This document shows positions 26,026 through 35,454 of a stretch of 64,000 nucleotides of DNA, one piece after another. The notes below the pieces were generated by a model. It did no database searches, was not told the DNA's origin, and saw only the letters and a program-made list of their open reading frames with translations. Positions within the stretch are counted from its first letter, which is position 1. Each line of letters begins with the position of its first letter. The DNA is from Jejuia sp040720935 (lineage in GTDB: Bacteria; Bacteroidota; Bacteroidia; Flavobacteriales; Flavobacteriaceae), in assembly GCF_040720935.1 (NCBI RefSeq), contig NZ_JBFDAE010000004.1, forward strand, positions 1-64,000, written 5' to 3'. The position numbers were made by a program, and so were the translations under genes.

Positions 26026-26134
26026 TTAACCGCCTCAACATTCTTCTTGGAATTCCCCACATATATCTTATCATCAATAATAATAACAGGTCTGCTCAAA
26101 AACGTATAATGCTCTAAAATGTAATGTTTAAAGT
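26026..26134 (-). pseudogene. Duplicated 3' fragment of an ArsC/Spx-like gene
   Basis: 109 bases matching 31329-31437 with one mismatch. It encodes KHYILEHYTFLSRPVIIIDD and the following KIYVGNSKKNVEAVK of the ArsC/Spx-like protein at 31310-31663, but lacks the N-terminal two thirds, including the CxxC site. It directly follows the broken lipoprotein gene. The two copies bracket the 5.2-kb VCBS segment as direct repeats. Confidence 0.85.
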
Positions 26135-26148
26135 AACGCAAAAGAGGT

Positions 26149-26844
26149 TTAGTTTCTAGAAAAAACCCAAACTTGTCCAATAGACACAGCTCCTTTATCA
26201 TCTTTAACTACAATTTTCCAATAATATGTTGATGAAGACATGGTGTTTACACTATAAGTGCTTTCACTTTGATTCTCTGAAACTAATGTTGTTGGAGGAT
26301 TGTTTTCATCAAAATAAACATCAAAGGTAAGTGGGTCTCCATCTGTATCGTTCCCTTTCCATTCCAATATTGTTGTTCCTTGTGCTTCAACGCTATTATT
26401 CGAAGGTTTTACTAATTCTGGCGAAAAAGGTAAATGGTTTGAAACTCCTACCCCTTCAGTATATAAACTAAATATAAAAGAATAGACACTTGATTCATTT
26501 TTACTGTCTGTTGCTTTTACACGCCAATAGTAAGCTAATCCTTTTTCTAATGTAAATATGTGCTTAGTTAAAGTGCTATTTGTTGAAAATGCAATTGATG
26601 AAAATTGATTATCTGATGCTATTTCTATTTTATAGGTAATAGCGTCTCCATCACTATCTGATCAGGTATTCCATTCAAATTCCAAGGTGTTATCAATACA
26701 CAACAAATTATTAGTTGGATAAACTAATATAGGTGTTGTAGGTATATTATTTTTAGAAACAGGCGGAGTGTCATCTCCTGATTCACCTCCACTACATGCT
26801 GATAATAATAAACTAATTAAAACAATTTTCAAATTCGCTTTCAT
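26149..26844 (-). pseudogene. Fibronectin-III-like lipoprotein with an in-frame stop
   Basis: A lipoprotein signal (LLLSACSGGESGDD) is followed by proline-rich linker sequence and two fibronectin-type domains (for example TYKIEIASDNQF, AYYWRVKATDSKN; and EWKGNDTDGDPLTFDVYF, TYYWKIVVKDDKGAVS). A TGA at 26662-26664 interrupts the frame after residue 60 (EFEWNT-stop-SDSDGD); the same frame then stays open to 26149. Without the stop it would be 231 residues. It starts 2 bases after the giant VCBS gene. It is a recent nonsense mutation, a sequencing error or, less likely, readthrough. Confidence 0.7.
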
Positions 26845-26846
26845 AC

Positions 26847-29800
26847 CTATTGTTTTACAATTTTTAAGGATAGAGGTTCTGCAATATATACTTTAACAAA
26901 ATATACCCCATTTGGTTTGTCTTTTAGATTCATCTTTACCTTACCATTTTCAATAGGGTAACTACGTGTCGATATTAATTGAGAATGTATGGTATATAAA
27001 TCTATTGTTACTTCTTTCTGTGAAACTGGTAAATTGATTTCAACCGTTCCATAAGTAGGATTTGGAGATGCCGATATTACACTAGATAATTCAATAGTTT
27101 TTGATAATTTACCTTCACAAGATTTGCTGGTTCCTACTTCTACAAAATCTCCGTGCGAAGCATTGACTGAAAATAAAGATAATTCGGTTTGTAAAACAAC
27201 ATGTCCATTAATAGAAATACTATAGGGAGCAGTTCCTTTCTCAATATTGACAGATACTTTTCCCGATTTTGTAGAAGATGATTTACCAGATATGGTAGTT
27301 CCTTCTGCCAAAGCAATTGTGTAGCACTGTTCGTAAGATTCTGATGGGACAGATATACATAATTCATAATTACCTGGAAATAAATTGTCTATAGTTAAAT
27401 CTGATGTAAAATTATAGTCTAATCCGTTTAGGGTTGCAACATAATCATACGTTTCAATTGCCGTTATAATTATTTTGGCATTGTCTTTATCTGGACATGT
27501 TTCGCTAATAGTTTCAATCACTAAATTGTTTTCTGGAAATAAGATGCACCCTTTTATATCTACTAGAGTATTTAAAGGCGTGTTAGAACATTCATCTAAG
27601 TTATCTAGAATACCATCATTGTCATCGTCTATATCATCATCTTCAACAATAATTTTTGTGTTTACGGTATTGGTAGTGATTGCTGGATTAAAGTCAAAGA
27701 AAATATCGGCCTTGTTCAAAATAATATCTCCAATAGCAATCCCTTTTTTTGGTTTTATTTTATAGGTAATATAGCCATGAGAGTTTGGCTCGTTTTTAGT
27801 GCTGTCTGGTAAGAAAATATTATCGAACGCAAAGCTAACATGATTACCGTTGCTAATTTTTACATATCCATTATGACTTAAACTCTCCAATTCCATTGTG
27901 GTCCAATCCAATTTACTATCCAATTCATTTTCAATCTGTACATTAATTGCGCTAGCGGTTCCAGTATTTTGGAATCTTATAATGTAGTGAAGGTATTTGT
28001 CTGTGTGCTCATAGAGTATTTGTTTTCCTTCTAAAACTTGAATATCATTAGGGTCATAAGAACCAATGACAAGTTGATTGAAGGCAAAAGTTTGTTGTTC
28101 TCCTGAATTAGGATTTATAGTTACCAAATGGATTAAAACATCATTAATATTTGATGTTGGTGGAGGCAATAGATTGAAAGTTAAATTAATAGTTTTGGTT
28201 TCAAAGGGCTGTAGATTAGTAAAATCAAATAGTAATGAATCTGTAGTTTCCTCAGAAGGAGGCTGAGTTGAGTTTAAAAAGTTTAATTTACTTCCTTCAA
28301 ATTTGTAAACGATGTTACCGCTTAAAACAGTTGTGCCTGTATTTTTATAAACTATTTGATAAGTGACTTCAAAACCTGGTCTTGCTTCGCTTATTGGAAA
28401 AATACTTATTGATATATCATCTATTGAGTTCAATGGCGTTGCACAAAAACTTGCAATTTCAGTAGTGTTTATTTCTGTAAAGATATGATCGTAAGAATTT
28501 GGATTTGTACTGTAGTAGTTATTTAAGCTAGATGCAACTCTTGTAGTATATGTTCCTATATCTGGAAATAATTGATAATATCCATTGCTTAGAGTAAAGG
28601 TTCCTAAAGTTTCTGTATTACTGTCAGCTATAACCATAACATTTGACAATGGCTGACCAAAATTTTCACAACCATTTGATGATGCATCCAATTTTACTAT
28701 GCCATTAATTTTATTTGAACCTAACCCTAAGTTTTTATACCATAAAATTTTATCATCCTCATACTCATGTCCGTAAGGGTCTAAGGAATAAGTTGATAAA
28801 ATATCTGTTTTTCCGTCAGCATTTATGTCGCCTAAATCAATTGAGTTAATATAAGAATCTCTTTCAATAATTATTTTTTTAGTAGTGAATACACCAAGCC
28901 CATCTGTATGTTCGTACCAAAAAATTTTACCACCTAAACTTCTTGATATTATATCTACAAAGCCATCATTATTTAAATCTTCAGTATAAATTTCCATAAC
29001 ACTAAGGGTGTTGTTATCTATAATTTGAATATCCCCAAAATTCCCCAATCCATCTAAGTTTTCATACCACCCAATGTGATTATTTCCATAATAACCTGAT
29101 TGATATATAGATACAATATCAAAATCGCCGTCTTTGTCAATATCATCTACACTAAATGAAAAGCCTCGGTAGAATGCAGACGAGATAATGTTTTCAGTAA
29201 AATTTCCAGCCCCATCATTAATATACCAAGCAATATTACCTCTGCTTTGTAGTACAACATCAATTTTTTGGTCATTATTAATATCTTCCAGTACTATCTT
29301 TCCACCATTTCCTACAGTTGTTTCGATAATGTGGTATTCTGAAAAGTCACCCTTACCATCAACATTCTCACGCCATGATATGTGTTCTCTGGACCAACCT
29401 ATGTTGTATATAAAATCGTTGTCGCCATCATTATCTATATCTCCTGCTTTAATTTCCTTTAAAAAACTTGTGCCTCCAATGCTTTTAGGTAAACTAAATT
29501 TGCCTTGTCCATCAAGGTTTTCAAACCACATTAAGGGGCTTGAATCACTATTAGTGTCTCCAGTTACAATATCTATATCACCATCATTATCAAAATCTTT
29601 TGCGGCAAAATTAATTATTGAAGTAATACCTGAGCCAATTGTTGTTTGGGATCCAAATGTGCCTTTGCCATCAAGGTTTTCATACCAAGTTAAAGTGTTA
29701 TTAATATCAGATGCTATGACATCTAAATCGTCATCTCCATCTAAATCTATGGACAAAACTTTTTGAGGATTATTTATGCTAGTAGTTAAAGTTTGTTCTT

Positions 29801-30971
29801 CAGAGAAATTACCGAAGCTATCTAGATTTTCATATAAAGCAATTTTGTGGTCGGTTTGAGAAGCTGAAAGAATATCTATATCTCCATCTGAATCATAATC
29901 ATACGAAATAACACATCCAGCACCCTTAGCGTTATCATTAAGTATCTTATAATTTCCGAGAGTGCCTAATCCGTCCAAATTTTGAAACCAAGCGACTGTA
30001 TTGTTTTTACGTGAAGAAAAAGCGATGTCTATATCTCCATCAGCATCCATATCGTTTGCATGTAGCCTTGAAATATCTTTTACGTCTGTATTAACTGTAT
30101 AATATTCACTGAAATTACCTAATCCATCATTTTTTAAAATTCTTAGTTTGACTGAATCAACTGAATAGCTCGGTACCTCAGAAATTATTAAATCTAAATC
30201 ATTGTCATTATCAATATCCTTTAAAAGAATAGGGCCATTGTTATTAACACTAGCAGAAATAATAGTTTGTTTAATGAAATTTTGTTCGCCATCGTTTACA
30301 AACCATTCAATTTCCTGATTTCGGTAGTTAAATGTAATAATATCAATATCATTGTCACCATCAATATCAGCAGTGGTCATTGACGTAGAATTCGAATATT
30401 TTGCAAATTCATTCACCGTAAATGTGCCTTGTCCATCAATGTTTTCAAGCCAACCAAGACTAGTGAATGAAGCCTCCGTCCTGTATGAAATGATTATATC
30501 TAAATCCTCATCCTTATCTAAATCCTCAATAGAAATTGAATATATTTTATCAATACCAACGATAGTACTTGTTAAATTCACGGGTTCTGCAAAATCATTA
30601 TTTCCATCAATGTTTTCAATATAGAATGGTCTTCCTGTGTTATGGAAAATTATATCCATATCACCATCTTTGTCAAAATCTTTCGCGTTTATGTAAATGC
30701 CACTTAAATCTGAAATTTGGTGCGAAATGAGATTTGAATTAGTACCGTCGGTATTTTCAAACCATTTGATACCATAATTCCCAATAGATATCAGGTCTAA
30801 ATCTCCATCTCCATCCATATCAACGTTCTCTATATATGTTGTGTATGGCATGGAATTGACATTTTCCATTACAATATGACCTAGGAATTTAATTTGAGCA
30901 TTAACATTAATAAGAATTGAAAATGTAATAAGAACCAGTAGTTTTGTTTTCATTAAATGAGTTGTTTTCAT
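26847..30971 (-). CDS. Giant secreted VCBS/FG-GAP protein with T9SS sorting domain
   Basis: A 1374-residue protein; Met7 (30953) is an alternative start. Signal peptide to about residue 26 (ILINVNAQ). About 14 FG-GAP/VCBS repeats fill residues 30-740, each with a calcium-loop motif such as DMDGDGDLDLIS, DFDKDGDMDIIF or DYDSDGDIDILS and an aromatic WFEN-type strand. Then an SdrD-B-like fold (residues 750-840), a DUF7619-like region (YIIRFQNTGTASAIN ... DIFFDFNPAITTNTV), a thrombospondin type 3 like acidic loop (DDDIDDDNDGILDNLDEC) and a C-terminal type A sorting domain (SASPNPTYGTVEINLP to the end). It is an outer-surface or secreted protein; binding partner unknown. Confidence 0.9.
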   Translation of the reverse strand: MKTTHLMKTKLLVLITFSILINVNAQIKFLGHIVMENVNSMPYTTYIENVDMDGDGDLDLISIGNYGIKWFENTDGTNSNLISHQISDLSGIYINAKDFDKDGDMDIIFHNTGRPFYIENIDGNNDFAEPVNLTSTIVGIDKIYSISIEDLDKDEDLDIIISYRTEASFTSLGWLENIDGQGTFTVNEFAKYSNSTSMTTADIDGDNDIDIITFNYRNQEIEWFVNDGEQNFIKQTIISASVNNNGPILLKDIDNDNDLDLIISEVPSYSVDSVKLRILKNDGLGNFSEYYTVNTDVKDISRLHANDMDADGDIDIAFSSRKNNTVAWFQNLDGLGTLGNYKILNDNAKGAGCVISYDYDSDGDIDILSASQTDHKIALYENLDSFGNFSEEQTLTTSINNPQKVLSIDLDGDDDLDVIASDINNTLTWYENLDGKGTFGSQTTIGSGITSIINFAAKDFDNDGDIDIVTGDTNSDSSPLMWFENLDGQGKFSLPKSIGGTSFLKEIKAGDIDNDGDNDFIYNIGWSREHISWRENVDGKGDFSEYHIIETTVGNGGKIVLEDINNDQKIDVVLQSRGNIAWYINDGAGNFTENIISSAFYRGFSFSVDDIDKDGDFDIVSIYQSGYYGNNHIGWYENLDGLGNFGDIQIIDNNTLSVMEIYTEDLNNDGFVDIISRSLGGKIFWYEHTDGLGVFTTKKIIIERDSYINSIDLGDINADGKTDILSTYSLDPYGHEYEDDKILWYKNLGLGSNKINGIVKLDASSNGCENFGQPLSNVMVIADSNTETLGTFTLSNGYYQLFPDIGTYTTRVASSLNNYYSTNPNSYDHIFTEINTTEIASFCATPLNSIDDISISIFPISEARPGFEVTYQIVYKNTGTTVLSGNIVYKFEGSKLNFLNSTQPPSEETTDSLLFDFTNLQPFETKTINLTFNLLPPPTSNINDVLIHLVTINPNSGEQQTFAFNQLVIGSYDPNDIQVLEGKQILYEHTDKYLHYIIRFQNTGTASAINVQIENELDSKLDWTTMELESLSHNGYVKISNGNHVSFAFDNIFLPDSTKNEPNSHGYITYKIKPKKGIAIGDIILNKADIFFDFNPAITTNTVNTKIIVEDDDIDDDNDGILDNLDECSNTPLNTLVDIKGCILFPENNLVIETISETCPDKDNAKIIITAIETYDYVATLNGLDYNFTSDLTIDNLFPGNYELCISVPSESYEQCYTIALAEGTTISGKSSSTKSGKVSVNIEKGTAPYSISINGHVVLQTELSLFSVNASHGDFVEVGTSKSCEGKLSKTIELSSVISASPNPTYGTVEINLPVSQKEVTIDLYTIHSQLISTRSYPIENGKVKMNLKDKPNGVYFVKVYIAEPLSLKIVKQ

Positions 30972-31071
30972 TTCAAAATTCGAATAAAAATAGTGCTAAA
31001 ATGGTTACAAAACAATAAATGGATTTTTTAAGTTTATTTATTCGATATAATACAGAATAATTTTAAAAACT

Positions 31072-31309
31072 AACCTGCAAAGTTGTAATATCAACAAGTC
31101 AACTATTTTTAACCTGAGTTCTATATAAAAAACTCCATTTTTAGGATAAAAATCAACAAAATAGATGGTTGTCACCTTGAGCGCAGTCGAAAGGTTTTTG
31201 AAATCTATAAATTCTTTGGGTTACGACTGCGCTCAACCTGACATTACAACATAAGTTAATGATTTAAATTAGATTATGTTTGTCCTTACATTAAACTCAG
31301 ATTTTTAGC
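31072..31309. repeat. Intergenic stretch with a 20-base inverted repeat
   Basis: No gene is seen. TGTCACCTTGAGCGCAGTCG (31170-31189) pairs with CGACTGCGCTCAACCTGACA (31224-31243) with two mismatches. It resembles dispersed Flavobacteria intergenic repeats. Confidence 0.65.
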
Positions 31310-31663
31310 TTAAAAATTAATAAAAGCTTTAACCGCCTCAACATTCTTCTTAGAATTCCCCACATATATCTTATCATCAATAATAATAACAGGTCTGCTC
31401 AAAAACGTATAATGCTCTAAAATGTAATGTTTAAAGTCTTTTTCGCTTAAGTCCTGATTCTTTAAATCCATTTCCTTGTAAAGTTTAGAGCGTTTGCTAA
31501 AAAGGGCTTCGTAGCTTCCTGAGAGGGCTTTCATCTCTTCAACTTGTTTTACTGTAATTGCTTCAGATTTGATGTCCTGTAACACAAAATCAGACGGTAA
31601 ATTCAGTTCTTTTAAAATTCGAGTACATGTACTGCAGGTTTTTAAATAATATACTTTTTTCAT
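31310..31663 (-). CDS. ArsC/Spx-family thioredoxin-fold protein
   Basis: A 117-residue protein of the arsenate reductase/Spx family: N-terminal KVYYLKTCSTCTRIL gives the CxxC redox site (C10, C13), and the C-terminal half has SRPVIIIDDKIYVG, matching the typical RP-hhhhD stretch of ArsC. Reduction of arsenate is possible, but no ars genes are near, so a general redox or regulatory role is equally likely. A truncated copy of its 3' end lies at 26026-26134. Confidence 0.8.
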   Translation of the reverse strand: MKKVYYLKTCSTCTRILKELNLPSDFVLQDIKSEAITVKQVEEMKALSGSYEALFSKRSKLYKEMDLKNQDLSEKDFKHYILEHYTFLSRPVIIIDDKIYVGNSKKNVEAVKAFINF

Positions 31664-31791
31664 AATTAATTATAATTGTCATTTCCTTGAATCCAGATAA
31701 CAACTATCAGCAGGAAATCTAAATATTCTTCCCAACAAAAATAAAAGCAATTATATCATAAATACTATATTTATCGAAAATATAGATAATC

Positions 31792-32256
31792 ATGGATTTT
31801 ACATTTCAAGTTTTAAACAATACACGCAATATTTTTAAAAGAATCATCGAAAAGAATTCGTTGAAAGACTTAAATAAAATCCCAAAAGGCTTTAATAATA
31901 ATATCATTTGGAATATTGGCCATGTGTTGGTTTCAGAGCAGTTGTTGGCTTATAAGTTATCAGGTTTAGACACAATACTTTCAGATGAAATGATTAACAA
32001 CTATAGAAAAGATAGTAAACCCAAAGGCGAGGTAACTCAAGCTGAGGTCGATGAAATTAAAGCATTGTTGACTTCTACAATTGAAAAGACAAAAGAAGAT
32101 TATTACGATGATGTTTTTGAAACGTATAACGCATATACCGTTTCTACTACGGGAAATACTTTAACAAACATAGATGAGGCATTACAGTTCGTCGCCATAC
32201 ACGAAGGGCTTCATTATGGTTACGTATTGGCACTTTTAAAGGCCGTTAAAAATTAA
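31792..32256 (+). CDS. DinB-like family protein
   Basis: A 154-residue four-helix DinB-like protein: WNIGHVLVSEQLLAYKL near residue 42 supplies one metal-ligand His, and EGLHYGYVLALLKAV at the C-terminus another. DinB-fold proteins are often thiol-dependent metalloenzymes, with the substrate unknown here. Its 3' end overlaps the convergent lipoprotein gene by 21 bases. Confidence 0.8.
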   Translation: MDFTFQVLNNTRNIFKRIIEKNSLKDLNKIPKGFNNNIIWNIGHVLVSEQLLAYKLSGLDTILSDEMINNYRKDSKPKGEVTQAEVDEIKALLTSTIEKTKEDYYDDVFETYNAYTVSTTGNTLTNIDEALQFVAIHEGLHYGYVLALLKAVKN

Positions 32257-32946
32257 ATAATCATTTACCTCGCTATATGGAATGGTAAATTCTATTATTC
32301 CTTCTGAATAAGGTGCAATTTCAAAAACGTTATAGAGTAAAATAATCCCTTCGTCGCTGTAACCGATATTAGCAGGTAATTCAAAAGTTTTGGATTCTAA
32401 AAGTAGGCTTTTATCTCGGGTAGCTTCTTTAAAATAGGGTTGTGCAACATTTTTAAAAGCTTCAATAGTATTGAATAATTTGGTATTGGGAATTAAATTG
32501 CCAGTTGCACTTTCAAAATTCAAAAAAGAAATAGTAGTTGAGCCGTGGGCGCCTCCTGTATTAATATACGCAGTTAAGGCAATACTTATAATTTCTGAAG
32601 ATTTATAGATAACTTCCCCGTCTATTTGTGCTTCCCATTGTTGGCTACTATTTGGAAAATCAGTTGTAAAATCTTTATAGGATCGATTAAAAGCATCAAT
32701 TTGAGCGTCTAAAGTTGAAATAGAGGCTTCATCGTTTTGTGAAAGCAGCTTACAGATATAGCTTTCAATTTCGCTATTTATTGTATTCGAAATTAATAGG
32801 TTACCAGATGCTTCAGGTACATTAATTTCAACTATAGTATTGGTATCAGTAGTTTTTTCTACTTCAGAAAACGTGATTACTTGCTCGTTTTTACATGAGT
32901 TAAAACCGAGAACAATCAGAAGACATAAAAGAATCTCTCTATGCAC
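32236..32946 (-). CDS. RsiV-like (DUF3298/DUF4163) lipoprotein
   Basis: A 236-residue lipoprotein (lipobox LGFNSC, Cys18). The mature part has a DUF4163-type N-terminal domain (residues 40-120) and a DUF3298 region with TGGAHGSTTISFLNF and a final GIIEFTIPYSEVNDYLI. RsiV of Bacilli is an anti-sigma factor that binds lysozyme, but no sigma factor gene adjoins this one, so a wall-related or structural role is only a guess. Probably in its own transcript. Confidence 0.7.
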   Translation of the reverse strand: MHREILLCLLIVLGFNSCKNEQVITFSEVEKTTDTNTIVEINVPEASGNLLISNTINSEIESYICKLLSQNDEASISTLDAQIDAFNRSYKDFTTDFPNSSQQWEAQIDGEVIYKSSEIISIALTAYINTGGAHGSTTISFLNFESATGNLIPNTKLFNTIEAFKNVAQPYFKEATRDKSLLLESKTFELPANIGYSDEGIILLYNVFEIAPYSEGIIEFTIPYSEVNDYLIFNGL

Positions 32947-32970
32947 TAGATGTATAAATTAAAAAGAAAA

Positions 32971-33777
32971 TTAGTCAAGATAGTAGATGTACCCAACATT
33001 AAGCCATAGCAACCAATCGTTATTCTTGTTGTACACTAAATCATGATTTAGACCGTCAACCCAATCATCAAAATAATACTGCCATCTTAAATCTAGCATA
33101 ATATCAGATAATTTTCCAACTTTATAACGAACACCAACGCTGGTTACCATAGACCATGTGCTACCTGGAGAAGCATCAACTGATCCCGGAGCCCAAAAGG
33201 AGTAAAAGTTGCTCGGGTCTGTAACATCTCCAACGGCGGATGGGTCTGGATTAGCATATGTAGTAGTTACTTCTGGAGTAAAACTTGTGTAATGAACCCC
33301 TAAACTCGCAAACGGAGCAAATCTATAACCATAGGATTGAAAGGATCTAATACTTAATGGGAAAAATTCAAGTTGCGTTCCTATATCCAGATTTTTTGCT
33401 ACACCAGTATGACCTCGCAATTGATTGGCTTCGGGAGTTGTTCTGCTAGGATCCACCCATTTACCAAGATGCTCAAGTTTTGTTTTATTCCAAGAAATTT
33501 CGTTTCTTAATTTAAAATGATCGTTAAAGTAAGTGTCTGTGGAGTAGCAGTTACAATCTGCACGATAGGCAAAATTTATATAATGCACGATACCAATGCC
33601 AATACCGGAATTACCAAAGTTAGTCTCTTCATCCGAACGATTTCCAAAGTCTGATCTAAATTGAACAGGGCCTGCAATAACGCCAATTTCGTGAGAGAAG
33701 CCTAATTGAGAATAGGATGTTTGCCCAATAGCAAACAAGCATAGAATAAGAGCTAAACATTTAAAGTCAAGCGTCAT
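32971..33777 (-). CDS. Outer-membrane beta-barrel protein (THC0290_0291-like)
   Basis: A 268-residue protein counted from the ATG at 33777, which gives a proper signal peptide (MTLDFKCLALILCLFAIGQTSYSQ); the longer frame to 33849 would add 24 residues without signal character. Alternating short hydrophobic strands (for example GIGIGIVHYINFAYR, YGYRFAPFASLGVHYTSF, DIMLDLRWQYYFDDW) fit an outer-membrane barrel. It resembles the Flavobacteria family named THC0290_0291. Function unknown; it runs divergently from gdhA. Confidence 0.7.
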   Translation of the reverse strand: MTLDFKCLALILCLFAIGQTSYSQLGFSHEIGVIAGPVQFRSDFGNRSDEETNFGNSGIGIGIVHYINFAYRADCNCYSTDTYFNDHFKLRNEISWNKTKLEHLGKWVDPSRTTPEANQLRGHTGVAKNLDIGTQLEFFPLSIRSFQSYGYRFAPFASLGVHYTSFTPEVTTTYANPDPSAVGDVTDPSNFYSFWAPGSVDASPGSTWSMVTSVGVRYKVGKLSDIMLDLRWQYYFDDWVDGLNHDLVYNKNNDWLLWLNVGYIYYLD

Positions 33778-33916
33778 AAATATTTTTTTTCGAGGCGTTA
33801 ACAGAACAAATATATAAAAACCCGATGAACCACCAAATATTTCTGACAAACTGCATAGGGCTTTTAGGGGTAATTGCGAAATTATAAAAAAAATAGTGTT
33901 TTTTTTAAAGATAACG

Positions 33917-33924
33917 TATCTTTG
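33917..33924 (+). promoter_or_regulatory. gdhA -7 box
   Basis: TATCTTTG, a perfect TAnnTTTG, 46 bases before gdhA. No clear -33 box. Confidence 0.55.
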
Positions 33925-33970
33925 TGTCTTAAAATTGTATATTCATTAAAATTTAAACATTTGTTAATTC

Positions 33971-35314
33971 ATGGAAAAAATTATTTCAGAATTTTTAGAT
34001 TTGGTAAAAGAGCGTAATGCTCACGAACCAGAATTTCTACAAGCGGTAGAAGAGGTAGCGGAAACCGTTATTCCTTACATTGTTGAACATGACATTTACT
34101 ATGGTAAAAATATACTGCTTAGAATGGTTGAGCCAGAACGGTTAATTTCTTTTCGGGTATGTTGGGTTGATGATAGTGGCGAAATTCAAGTTAACAGAGG
34201 GTATAGAATTCAAATGAACTCCGCTATTGGCCCTTACAAAGGCGGTTTACGTTTTCATCCTACGGTAAATGCCAGTATTTTAAAATTCTTGGCATTTGAA
34301 CAAGTATTTAAAAATAGTTTAACCACCCTGCCAATGGGTGGGGGAAAAGGCGGAAGTGATTTCGATCCTAAAGGAAAAAGTGACAATGAAATTATGCGTT
34401 TTTGTCATGCGTTTATGAGCGAATTATTTCGACACATTGGAGCAAATACCGATGTTCCTGCTGGAGATATAGGTGTTGGAGCGAGAGAAATAGGTTTCTT
34501 ATTTGGTATGTACAAAAAATTAAGAAATGAATTTACTGGAGTTTTAACCGGTAAAGGCATGTCTTGGGGAGGCTCTTTAATTAGGCCAGAAGCAACGGGA
34601 TATGGTACTGTATATTTTGCGCAAAAAATGCTTGAAACTAAAGCGGATAGTATAGAAGGGAAAAATGTAGTTGTGTCTGGATCAGGAAATGTAGCGCAAT
34701 ATGCTTCAGAAAAGGTATTGCAGTTAGGTGGAAAAGTGCTGACACTTTCAGATTCTTCAGGTTATATTTATGATGAAGAAGGTATAGATGAAGAAAAATT
34801 AGCTTTCGTTATGGAACTTAAAAATGTAAAACGAGGCAGAATAAGTGACTATTTAAAGCCGTATCCAAAAGCAAAATTTGTAAAAGGAAAAACACCTTGG
34901 GAAGTTAAATGTGATGTGGCTTTACCATGTGCAACCCAAAACGAACTTCAAGAAGACGATGCTAAAATACTATTAGATAATGGTTGTATTTGTGTTAGCG
35001 AGGGCGCCAATATGCCTTCAACTAAAGAAGCTATTGCAGCTTTCCATAAAGCAAAAATATTATTTGCTCCAGGAAAAGCATCAAATGCAGGTGGTGTAGC
35101 TACTTCAGGTCTAGAAATGACTCAAAACTCTTTGAGATTTAAATGGTCAAGAGAGGAAGTTGATAATAAACTTAAAGATATTATGTCTGACATCCATAAA
35201 TCATGTTTAGCCTATGGAAAAGATGAAGATGGTTATGTAGATTATGTAAAAGGAGCAAACATTGCAGGTTTTGTAAAAGTTGCCGATGCAATGTTGGCGC
35301 AAGGTGTGTTTTAA
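33971..35314 (+). CDS. gdhA: NADP-dependent glutamate dehydrogenase
   Basis: A 447-residue hexameric-type GDH. The substrate region NSAIGPYKGGLRFHP and LPMGGGKGGSDFDPKGKS contain the catalytic and glutamate-binding lysines; GANTDVPAGDIGVG follows; the nucleotide fold is at VVSGSGNVAQYASEKV; GGVATSGLEMTQNS near the C-terminus is typical. It reversibly converts 2-oxoglutarate and ammonia to glutamate; the class normally works in assimilation with NADPH. Single gene with promoter and terminator. Confidence 0.96.
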   Translation: MEKIISEFLDLVKERNAHEPEFLQAVEEVAETVIPYIVEHDIYYGKNILLRMVEPERLISFRVCWVDDSGEIQVNRGYRIQMNSAIGPYKGGLRFHPTVNASILKFLAFEQVFKNSLTTLPMGGGKGGSDFDPKGKSDNEIMRFCHAFMSELFRHIGANTDVPAGDIGVGAREIGFLFGMYKKLRNEFTGVLTGKGMSWGGSLIRPEATGYGTVYFAQKMLETKADSIEGKNVVVSGSGNVAQYASEKVLQLGGKVLTLSDSSGYIYDEEGIDEEKLAFVMELKNVKRGRISDYLKPYPKAKFVKGKTPWEVKCDVALPCATQNELQEDDAKILLDNGCICVSEGANMPSTKEAIAAFHKAKILFAPGKASNAGGVATSGLEMTQNSLRFKWSREEVDNKLKDIMSDIHKSCLAYGKDEDGYVDYVKGANIAGFVKVADAMLAQGVF

Positions 35315-35338
35315 TTAAACCGTCAAAATATAATAGTT

Positions 35339-35374
35339 TAAAAGCTTCCTATTCTACAGGAAGCTTTTTGTTTT
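35339..35374 (+). terminator. gdhA terminator
   Basis: AAAGCTTCCT (35341-35350) pairs with AGGAAGCTTT (35358-35367), then a T-rich tail. Confidence 0.8.
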
Positions 35375-35428
35375 ATAGTTAAATAGGGATATGTATATTA
35401 TTTTATGCTATAATTCGTTACTAATAAA

Positions 35429-35436
35429 TATCTTTG
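35429..35436 (+). promoter_or_regulatory. porZ -7 box
   Basis: TATCTTTG matches TAnnTTTG exactly and lies 19 bases before the ATG at 35455. An in-frame TTG at 35434 falls inside this box, which argues against that start. Confidence 0.55.
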
Positions 35437-35454
35437 AACGCAGAAAAACTTGCT

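Noticed and set aside
26010..26201. A 63-residue ORF over the arsC-like fragment
   Set aside because: Its C-terminal half is the duplicated arsC-like end and its N-terminal half is intergenic sequence. No start site or conservation supports it.
27475..30624. Plus-strand ORFs within the VCBS gene
   Set aside because: They are antisense shadows of the repetitive Asp-rich coding sequence, rich in Ser and Pro from reversed GAT codons.
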